Below are positions 22,615-28,456 of a DNA stretch of 28,456 nt, one piece after another. A program made the translations under genes and the position numbers. The notes under the pieces are model-generated. The model was not told the DNA's origin, did no database searches, and was given only the letters and a program-made list of their open reading frames with translations. Within the stretch, counting starts at the first letter, position 1. Each line of letters starts with the position of its first letter. Origin of the DNA: JBBTIS01 sp038059855 (GTDB taxonomy: Bacteria > Elusimicrobiota > Elusimicrobia > JACQPE01); contig CAYHKQ010000024.1 in the NCBI GenBank assembly GCA_964357255.1, positions 1 through 28,456 on the forward strand, given 5' to 3'.

Positions 22615-24438
22615 ATGGCAACGCCGGTAGACGAACAAAAAGATTCTCATTTTTCCAAACAACATCCGCCGCAGGGCCCGTCCGTTTCCCGCCATGAAAC
22701 AATCGGATGCAAGCCCGAGGGCGCGCGCGAGTTTACGCCGCGCGCCGTGGCCGCCGGGCTTATCGTGGCCGCGGTGATGGGCGCGTCCTATCCCTATATC
22801 GTCCTTAAGCTCGGCTTCGGGCCAAATGTTTCCGTGGTAGCCGCCTTTTTCGGTTTTCTCGGCTTGGGGCTTTTTTCGCGCAACTTCACGCGATGGGAAA
22901 ATAACATCGTCCAGACAGCCGGCACCTCGGCCGCGCAAACGGCTTTCATGTGCGTGCTTTTAGCCGCTTTCGACATGCTGTCCATGAACACGGCCCTGGG
23001 CTTCTCCTTAAGGCTCACCCCCCTTCAATCCTTTGCCTGGCTTACCGCGGCCGGCGTTCTCGGAGTCCTGCTCGCCGTGCCCATGCGCCAGCACTTTGTC
23101 GTGGATGAAAAACTCATCTACGCCGACGGCGTAGCCGCGGCGGAAACGATCATTGTTTTAGACTCGCGGGGAAAGGAGTCTCAAGACGCCGCCCGCTTCA
23201 TGGGCCTGGGAACCCTGGCCTCCGCTCTACTAATGATTTTGCGGGAGGAATCCCATATTTCCGTAGGCCGGCTCTGGAGCAAACTCCCCCTGCCCGACGC
23301 GTGGACATGGGGCTACCTGGGATCTAAAATGTATGTCGGCGTGAGCTACAGCCTTCTGAGCCTTGGCTCAGGCATGCTCGTGGGCATGCGCATTAACGCC
23401 AGTATGCTTTTGGGAACGATCCTCTCCTGGGTCATTGCCGCAAAACTCCTTTTACATTTCGGGATAATTGAACGGCTCGACAGGACATTGGTGTTGCGCT
23501 GGGTGATGTGGCCCGCGACCGGCATGCTCGTGGCGGGCGGACTTACCGCGCTCTTCCTGCGCTGGCGACTCTTGGTCAAAACCTTCCGCAATCTTTCGGG
23601 CGCTTCCGTTCAAAGCCATGAATTCCCCCTGCGCTGGGTGATAGCTGGAATAACGGCCGCCTCCATAGCCCTAATCATGGTTCAAAAATTCGTCTTGGGC
23701 ATGCCTGTGTGGTATACCGTCACAGCCATCATATTTTCCATACCCCTCATGCTAGTCGGCCTGCGCGTTCTTGGCGAGACCAATTGGGGACCCATCAGCG
23801 CTCTCTCCAATATGATGCAGGGCGTCTTCGGCATTCTCTCCCCCGGCAATATCGCGGCCAACATGACGGCCAGCGGCACCACCGGCACTATCGCCGTAGA
23901 GTCGGAAGCCTTGATGCAAGATTACAAGGCGGGCCTCATTATCGGCTCGTCGCCGAAATACATGACCTTCGCCCAGCTTTTAGGCGTGCCCGTGGGGGCC
24001 GCGGCCGTTTCATGGATGTACCCCCTCTTGCGTAGCACCTACGGCATCGGCGGCGAAAAAGGCCTGTCCTCTCCCATCTCCGTTAAATGGGCGGGCTTCG
24101 CGGAACTATTGTCCAAAGGAATTTCCTCGATACCAACGAGCGCCCTATGGGCCTTGGTGATATTTACGGCCCTGGGAATTTTGCTCACGATTCTTGAGCA
24201 AAAATGGAAAAAATGGATACCGTCTCCCACCGGCGTAGGCATCGGCATGCTCGTTCCCGGCATCTACATCGTGACTATGTTTCTGGGAGGTCTTATTGAT
24301 GACGTCTGGCGCCGCAAAGCGCCGAAGCAGGCCGAACAACACTCCACGCCCCTGGCCTCCGGCCTAATCGCCGGTGAGGCCATTGTGGCCGTCGTGGTGC
24401 CGCTATTAATTCTAACGGGAATCTTGTCCGCAAACTAG
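22615..24438 (+). CDS. OPT-family oligopeptide/metal-chelate transporter
   Basis: 607 residues with about 14-16 TM segments. Family features include 'EFTPRAVAAGLIVAAVMGASYPYIVLKLG' near the N-terminus (the OPT 'TxRAxxxGxxxG' entry), 'NNIVQTAGTSAAQTAF', 'YADGVAAAETI', 'NWGPISALSNMMQGVF', 'GNIAANMTASGTTGTIA' and 'MQDYKAGLIIGSSPKYM'. OPT proteins import peptides or metal-chelate complexes by proton coupling; the substrate cannot be read here. I choose ATG 22615, which is 8 nt after AAGGAG, over ATG 22609, which is only 2 nt after it. A histidine kinase gene follows after 21 nt, giving a probable two-gene unit. Its promoter is apparently inside the upstream mobile element. Confidence 0.92.
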   Translation: MATPVDEQKDSHFSKQHPPQGPSVSRHETIGCKPEGAREFTPRAVAAGLIVAAVMGASYPYIVLKLGFGPNVSVVAAFFGFLGLGLFSRNFTRWENNIVQTAGTSAAQTAFMCVLLAAFDMLSMNTALGFSLRLTPLQSFAWLTAAGVLGVLLAVPMRQHFVVDEKLIYADGVAAAETIIVLDSRGKESQDAARFMGLGTLASALLMILREESHISVGRLWSKLPLPDAWTWGYLGSKMYVGVSYSLLSLGSGMLVGMRINASMLLGTILSWVIAAKLLLHFGIIERLDRTLVLRWVMWPATGMLVAGGLTALFLRWRLLVKTFRNLSGASVQSHEFPLRWVIAGITAASIALIMVQKFVLGMPVWYTVTAIIFSIPLMLVGLRVLGETNWGPISALSNMMQGVFGILSPGNIAANMTASGTTGTIAVESEALMQDYKAGLIIGSSPKYMTFAQLLGVPVGAAAVSWMYPLLRSTYGIGGEKGLSSPISVKWAGFAELLSKGISSIPTSALWALVIFTALGILLTILEQKWKKWIPSPTGVGIGMLVPGIYIVTMFLGGLIDDVWRRKAPKQAEQHSTPLASGLIAGEAIVAVVVPLLILTGILSAN

Positions 24439-24459
24439 ATTTACTAAACGCAACTCTTT

Positions 24460-25506
24460 ATGGAAACCATTGTCTTAATATCGTTAATAACCTGCATAAT
24501 AGCCGCGATCTATTCCGTGACGCTTCTAATTCGCATCAAAGACTGGCGGCTCGGGTTCCTGGGGGTCCTCCTGATCCTCATGGTCCTTCATCAACTCCCC
24601 GCTGTGTTTCCACGCGCTGATTTATGGCCGCTCCCGAGTTCGCGCGAATCGCGCGAAATTCTTGGACTCATCATGGGAACCATGACCTTCTTAACGGTTT
24701 ATTTCACGAGCCGGTTCATACTACGCCAACAAAAATCAAAACTGGCGCTTAATAAAGCCTCTGCAGAAAACAGGGAACTCGAACGCCAACTCAATCAAGC
24801 GCAAAAGATGGAGGCGGTCGGGCGGCTAGCCGGCGGCGTGGCGCATGATTTCAATAATTTACTGACCGCCATCTTAAACATCGGCTCCCTCCTGCTCGAG
24901 AGCATTCCAGAGGGCGACGCAAGGCGCGAGGACGTCTTGGAAATTAAAAAAGCGGCCCATCGGGGCGCTGAATTGACCAAGCAACTTTTGACATTCAGCC
25001 GCAATCAACCCGTCAAAAAAGTAGCGGTGGACCTCAATGAAACCATCCGGGAAAATGAAAAAATCATTGCGCGTCTCCTAGAAAAAACCATTAAGACAAC
25101 CCTTGCCCTTGCTCCGGAAACAACCATCATCGAGGCGGACAAAACACAAATCATCCAGGTCATTCTTAATCTGGCCGCCAACGCGCGCGACGCCATGCCC
25201 GAAGGCGGACACCTAAACATCAAGACCTCCCATGCCCGCGTTCAAGAAACCCTGCCCCATCGCTACGGCGCAATCCCACCCGGAAACTACGCCCTTCTGG
25301 AAATCAGCGACACGGGATGCGGCATGGACGAAAAAATCCTCTCACATCTTTTTGAACCATTCTTTACGACAAAAGGGCCGGGTAAGGGAACCGGCTTGGG
25401 GCTGGCCACAACGCACGGCATTGTCGCGCAAGGCAACGGACATATCGTTGTGTCCAGCGAGATGGGCAAGGGGACGACCTTTTATATTTATTGGCCGGCC
25501 GGCTAA
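24460..25506 (+). CDS. membrane histidine kinase without adjacent response regulator
   Basis: 348 residues. Three hydrophobic segments (about 3-24, 31-48 and 68-85) form a small membrane domain with little extracytoplasmic loop. A coiled linker follows (about 88-115, 'RQQKSKLALNKASAENRELERQLNQ'). The HisKA H-box is 'GRLAGGVAHDFNNLLTAIL' (His129) and the HATPase has 'VILNLAANARDAM', 'EISDTGCGMD' and 'GKGTGLGLATTHGI'. The HDFNNLLT H-box is that of PAS-linked kinases often joined to receivers; here neither PAS nor receiver is present. No recognisable SD precedes the ATG, 21 nt after the OPT stop, so coupling to OPT translation is likely. It may sense transporter state or membrane conditions. Its stop codon overlaps that of the convergent gene. 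Confidence 0.9.
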   Translation: METIVLISLITCIIAAIYSVTLLIRIKDWRLGFLGVLLILMVLHQLPAVFPRADLWPLPSSRESREILGLIMGTMTFLTVYFTSRFILRQQKSKLALNKASAENRELERQLNQAQKMEAVGRLAGGVAHDFNNLLTAILNIGSLLLESIPEGDARREDVLEIKKAAHRGAELTKQLLTFSRNQPVKKVAVDLNETIRENEKIIARLLEKTIKTTLALAPETTIIEADKTQIIQVILNLAANARDAMPEGGHLNIKTSHARVQETLPHRYGAIPPGNYALLEISDTGCGMDEKILSHLFEPFFTTKGPGKGTGLGLATTHGIVAQGNGHIVVSSEMGKGTTFYIYWPAG

Positions 25507-26462
25507 AACTTTAAATTTGGCCTAAGCAAGTATTGCGTTTCATTGTTCAGTCGCCGCTGGGCCAGGGCGCCGCTGTATTTATCCTGGCCGACCCACAAGT
25601 ACCCCATGCCCAGGCTGAATGTCCAATTCCGCTTAGTCACGGGAAAATTCTTTTCAACAAGAATAAAGTGGCTCAGCGCTCTGCGCTCGCGCCGGCCAAG
25701 GTCAATGCGATACTCGAACGAACTGCTCAGCAGAAACGACAAACGGGTCGTCTTATAATCCGTGCGACTGCGACGCAACCCGAGGTAGTAGGTATCCTGG
25801 ATTTCCGGATTGCCGTGAATCTTAGCGCCAAAACGAAAGCTCCAGCTCATCTTGCGGCTTGGCGTTTGCTGATCGCCCTTGACCTTCCACTCGGCCTCAA
25901 CCCAGTTATCCGGCACAACCAGAAGATTCATGATGTGATAATTCCCGCCGCTGAACAAATAACCGACATACCCCTTCTGCGCGCGCCCAAGAGTCTTGGT
26001 CCCCTTGGAAAAATCAATCACCTTGCCCAAAAAAACAGAAAGGGCGTACGGCTCTTCAAACCCGGCGGTCGCGGCTTCGAGCAGGTTAAACGACGCGCCG
26101 GATTGCTGTTTGCGGTAAAACGATTCGGACTCATCGCGGACAACGGCGCCCAAAAGCGGCAGTGGATTGACGCTCCCCTCGATCACCATGAAACGCGGCA
26201 CAATCGCGCGAGCCAGCATGCCCGAATACGTCGTGAGCTCATCCGTTTCAACGTCCGACTCGTCCGATCCCTCTTGAAAAGGCACGCTCAGCCCGAACGC
26301 CGTGTAATAAGGGTCGAGCTCGAGGTCAAGACTCGTCTTGCCGATGGCGCCGGCCGGCAATACGGTCCAAACGCAAAGAGCCGCCGCGCCCGCGAGGCCA
26401 AACAGCAATCCGCGCCGGCCCTCAAAACCAATAAAAAAACGCGACAGAAATGATTCCACCAA
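25503..26462 (-). CDS. predicted outer-membrane beta-barrel protein, unknown function
   Basis: 319 residues. A long n-region and hydrophobic core ('GLLFGLAGAAALCVWTVLPAGA', about 19-40) act as signal peptide. The rest alternates polar and hydrophobic residues with aromatic girdles ('KGYVGYLFSGGNYHIM', 'VEAEWKVKGD', 'MSWSFRFGAKI', 'YYLGLRRSRTDYKTTRLSFLLSSSFEYRI') and ends in 'LLRPNLKF', a terminal Phe as in barrel proteins. No family is recognised. The start is uncertain: TTG at 26462 or GTG at 26459, neither with a good SD. The last 4 nt overlap convergently with the kinase gene at 24460-25506, leaving no room for a separate terminator. Confidence 0.65.
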   Translation of the reverse strand: MVESFLSRFFIGFEGRRGLLFGLAGAAALCVWTVLPAGAIGKTSLDLELDPYYTAFGLSVPFQEGSDESDVETDELTTYSGMLARAIVPRFMVIEGSVNPLPLLGAVVRDESESFYRKQQSGASFNLLEAATAGFEEPYALSVFLGKVIDFSKGTKTLGRAQKGYVGYLFSGGNYHIMNLLVVPDNWVEAEWKVKGDQQTPSRKMSWSFRFGAKIHGNPEIQDTYYLGLRRSRTDYKTTRLSFLLSSSFEYRIDLGRRERRALSHFILVEKNFPVTKRNWTFSLGMGYLWVGQDKYSGALAQRRLNNETQYLLRPNLKF

Positions 26463-26581
26463 TATCCGACAATACGAATGATTACGCTCTTGCCCTAACC
26501 GAGCATATCTTGCCGAATTGCAAAGCCTACGGCAAGCGCTGTGTGTGTGTCAAGTGCGAAATGTCAGATTGGACTTTGATT

Positions 26582-26935
26582 CTATGCGGAGGCATTTTGT
26601 TTGTCTGACGCGGGAACCGGCGGTTGCGGGCTTAGGAGCTGGCGCAGGGTGTTCGCAAGGAAAAGCCAGGACCTAAACCAAAGGCCAATGTTTTGGCTGG
26701 GGCTATAAATTAAGTGGGGTGTCCCCGGAATTAGTGAGAGCTGTTCTTTGATAAGGGCTATGGCTCCTTCGATGCGGAGCATTTGGGCTTGGGTGGATTG
26801 GGTTTGGGATTGGAGGCTTTGGAGGAGGGATTGACCTTTGTTCCATTCCTCCTGGAGCTTCATGAGGCGGTCTTGGAGGGATTCTTTGCTGATAAGGCCA
26901 ACGGCTTCCTTTTCCTTAGGCTTTAGATTTTCCAT
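26582..26935 (-). CDS. small coiled-coil protein, unknown function
   Basis: 117 residues. Residues 15-70 are a strong Gln/Leu-rich coiled coil ('DRLMKLQEEWNKGQSLLQSLQSQTQSTQAQMLRIEGAIALIKEQLS' region). A Pro-containing break and a hydrophobic patch ('GLWFRSWLFLANTLRQLL') follow. The ATG lies 13 nt before the end of the upstream barrel gene, so translation should be coupled. No signal peptide is seen. The function is unknown. With its two upstream genes it forms a three-gene unit that may build or regulate a surface structure (inference from order only). Confidence 0.65.
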   Translation of the reverse strand: MENLKPKEKEAVGLISKESLQDRLMKLQEEWNKGQSLLQSLQSQTQSTQAQMLRIEGAIALIKEQLSLIPGTPHLIYSPSQNIGLWFRSWLFLANTLRQLLSPQPPVPASDKQNASA

Positions 26936-27735
26936 GAGACCCCGAGCTTGGCGTTATAGCGCAGGCCGTCGAAGCGGTAGCCGTCATTAAAAACAAAATT
27001 AAAATTAGTTCGGACTGGAAAATTAGACAAACCAGCAACGCCATTAAATCCGAAGTCAAAAAATACTTTTGAACTGGAACTTAAATTATACGCCATTCCA
27101 GCGGTCACGCCCAAGGTTTTCGCTATATGCGACTGAGATATCTTCTCTTCGGTAAAATTAGAGCCTTGCGCCCTTCTTAACATCGAAAAATTCATGAATT
27201 CAAGACCGCCGCTAATGCCCCCAGAAAACTCTAGGGAATCTAACGCTGAAGTTTTATCCAAATGCAACATCACAGGAATACGCATCAAAGAAGCCTCCTC
27301 GGTAAGACTTCGGTCAATGCCATCTGGCGCGAATCCCATCGAATGTCTGGCCCAATAGCCACCTGATGTACTATACGGAATGATAATGGTGCCGGAAAAA
27401 TTGGAGGCTTGGGCAGATACAGCCCACTGTTTTTCTACAGGATACGGATTGGCTGAAATGCCAAATTCCGTGGAAAGACATAAATTGCTAGGCCATTGAA
27501 TCAAACCCTGTGAAAGCCGAAGGGATACTAGATGAAAGACCAGCCCTTCAGATTCTTCAGAGTAGGTGGAGCTTAACTGGGTTCCACCCGAATATACGCG
27601 TGTTTCTTTGCTATTAAATTGTTTAACCAAGAAAGGCTCATACCCAATGCGCCACTCCCAACAAACTGCTGGGCCTATTGACGAAATAAATAGATAAACA
27701 AGGAGAAAGGGACAACGCACAAATTTCTTTGGCAT
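26923..27735 (-). CDS. exported beta-barrel-like protein, unknown function
   Basis: 270 residues. A clear signal peptide (about 1-25, 'FLLVYLFISSIGPAVCW') precedes alternating amphipathic strands ('GLVFHLVSLRLSQGLIQW', 'SKVFFDFGFNGVAGL', 'TNFNFVFNDGYRFDGLRYNAKLGVSWKI'). It resembles small outer-membrane porin-like or OmpW/PorT-like barrels but no family motif is certain. It starts 5 nt after the stop of the upstream adhesin-like gene and overlaps the next gene by 13 nt. Codon usage is less GC-rich than in the signalling operon (many A and T third positions), a hint that this module may be acquired. Confidence 0.7.
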   Translation of the reverse strand: MPKKFVRCPFLLVYLFISSIGPAVCWEWRIGYEPFLVKQFNSKETRVYSGGTQLSSTYSEESEGLVFHLVSLRLSQGLIQWPSNLCLSTEFGISANPYPVEKQWAVSAQASNFSGTIIIPYSTSGGYWARHSMGFAPDGIDRSLTEEASLMRIPVMLHLDKTSALDSLEFSGGISGGLEFMNFSMLRRAQGSNFTEEKISQSHIAKTLGVTAGMAYNLSSSSKVFFDFGFNGVAGLSNFPVRTNFNFVFNDGYRFDGLRYNAKLGVSWKI

Positions 27736-27740
27736 GAAAT

Positions 27741-28456
27741 CTATTCAGGTATAATTAATATCCCTCCAGCCCGAATTAATATAAGCTCGAAGTTTATTGG
27801 TTCCAGTATCGTAATATATAGCTCCGCTTTCTCCCGTGGGAGCAGAACAGTGGGAGCAGAAGAGCTCAGCGGTACTGCAATGAAAGTTTCCGTGACCTTT
27901 AAGAACTGGGTATTTCCACCGATTTTAATAGGCCCACCCCCTCCATCAAATTTGATTTGATAGCCGCTAACGTCATGACCGATAGTGAATGTATGGGCGC
28001 TACTGCGATCACACTTAAAAGACGCCTCCGCGCCACCATCGGGACCAAACTGAATGGTGTCAAGGGGGCTCGCCGCCGTGTCCTCAATCGTAAGTTTGGC
28101 GCTACTGGCGCGCAGATGCAACAGGCTTGTCGGGCTGTTGGCTCCAATGCCTACCTTACCGCCTTTTTTAAGAATAATTCCTACGCCAGAGGCCGTGTTA
28201 TCGCCCCGCATAAAAAATAAGGCACGCCGGCTGCCCTCCGTCGAATTGTGCTCATAGCGAATTTGTAAAGCGGAGTTAGAAACAGAACGATCACCTAATA
28301 TAGTTTCAACTGCGTCGCCGGTCGACATGCCATTGCGGCTGATAACCAATTTATCGCTCGCGCCATCAAAAGTCGAAGTTCCAATACCAACGTTGCCGTC
28401 AGAATCTATGGTTAATCTGGCTGTGGCATTGGTAGCCAATTGCAGGGGATTAGTAC
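27741..28456 (-). CDS. partial fibre/adhesin-like protein with 'GNVGIGT' repeats (5' end outside window)
   Basis: The frame is open to the window edge; residues before the TTG at 28439 read 'TNPLQLATNATARLTIDSDGNVGIGT', so the gene starts further upstream. The motif 'LTIDSDGNVGIGTSTFDGASDKLVISRNG', repeated as 'KKGGKVGIGANSPTSLLHL', is the one found in beta-helical tail-fibre-like and large surface proteins. No chaperone (peptidase S74) domain follows; the C-terminus 'INFELILIRAGGILIIPE' ends at TAG. A barrel gene starts 5 nt after it, so secretion or display might involve that protein. A phage origin is possible but no phage genes are present. Confidence 0.75.
   Translation of the reverse strand, partial: TNPLQLATNATARLTIDSDGNVGIGTSTFDGASDKLVISRNGMSTGDAVETILGDRSVSNSALQIRYEHNSTEGSRRALFFMRGDNTASGVGIILKKGGKVGIGANSPTSLLHLRASSAKLTIEDTAASPLDTIQFGPDGGAEASFKCDRSSAHTFTIGHDVSGYQIKFDGGGGPIKIGGNTQFLKVTETFIAVPLSSSAPTVLLPREKAELYITILEPINFELILIRAGGILIIPE

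Noticed and set aside
1..28456. CRISPR array, tRNA or rRNA genes
   Set aside because: No regularly spaced direct repeats, no cloverleaf with a plausible GGTTCRA arm in any gap, and no rRNA-like conserved stretch were seen on either strand.
27741..28456. Prophage tail region
   Set aside because: Only the 'GNVGIGT' motif recalls tail fibres; no other phage gene is nearby and non-phage surface proteins use the same motif.

Overview
The window looks like a piece of a Gram-negative, double-membrane bacterium. It carries a TonB-dependent receptor, predicted outer-membrane beta-barrels, a class A penicillin-binding protein with a UB2H-like domain, and several Sec-exported proteins. The large Kelch protein ends in a FlgD-like 'FPNPFNP...VLGDLVR...W(D)GKNGDG...NGMYLVRI' module of the kind abundant in Elusimicrobiota and related metagenome-derived phyla. 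I therefore lean to an elusimicrobial genome, but this is inference from protein style only. Starts at GTG and TTG are common. The first ~80 bases are homopolymer-rich and look like a degraded contig end.

Layout, left to right. (1) Positions 1-11610, all on the minus strand, form one tightly packed transcription unit. In transcription order it encodes: an N-terminal-HTH/C-terminal-receiver regulator; a TonB-dependent receptor; an ABC_sub_bind-type periplasmic protein without any transporter; a membrane HAMP-PAS histidine kinase; a tandem double receiver; a receiver-histidine kinase hybrid; a single receiver; the exported Kelch/FN3/FlgD-like protein; and the start of another exported protein that runs off the window. 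Consecutive genes overlap by 4 nt (ATGA or GTGA) or abut. (2) 11611-15045 holds an extended SDR, an exported AmrB(MEMO)-AmrA(AMMECR1) fusion, and repeat elements. (3) 15046-17319 is a PBP1b-like peptidoglycan synthase. It converges on a minus-strand cluster (17446-20793) with a coiled-coil exported protein, a second MEMO-family protein and a frameshifted polytopic membrane protein. (4) 20938-22259 has two small hypothetical genes. (5) 22615-25506 encodes an OPT-family transporter and a histidine kinase. (6) 25503-28456 has a predicted beta-barrel, then a three-gene minus-strand module of surface-like proteins that is cut by the window end.

The most striking signal is non-coding. Five short non-autonomous transposon-like (MITE-like) elements occupy the intergenic spaces. 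Four of them (11733-11869, 14797-14940, 17323-17438, 22446-22582) have terminal inverted repeats and perfect 8-bp target duplications. Two copies are 136/137 identical, in inverted orientation, 10.6 kb apart. These two carry an outward-facing sigma70-like promoter (TTGACT-N17-TATTAC) whose -10 is formed by the terminal repeat. In both cases the promoter end points at the next gene: the signalling operon in one case, the OPT transporter in the other. One copy is nested inside an older, degenerate element. Another sits on the -35 box of a near-consensus, apparently leaderless promoter for the AmrB-AmrA fusion. A fourth fills the gap between two convergent genes and duplicated one gene's stop codon. 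No transposase is in the window.
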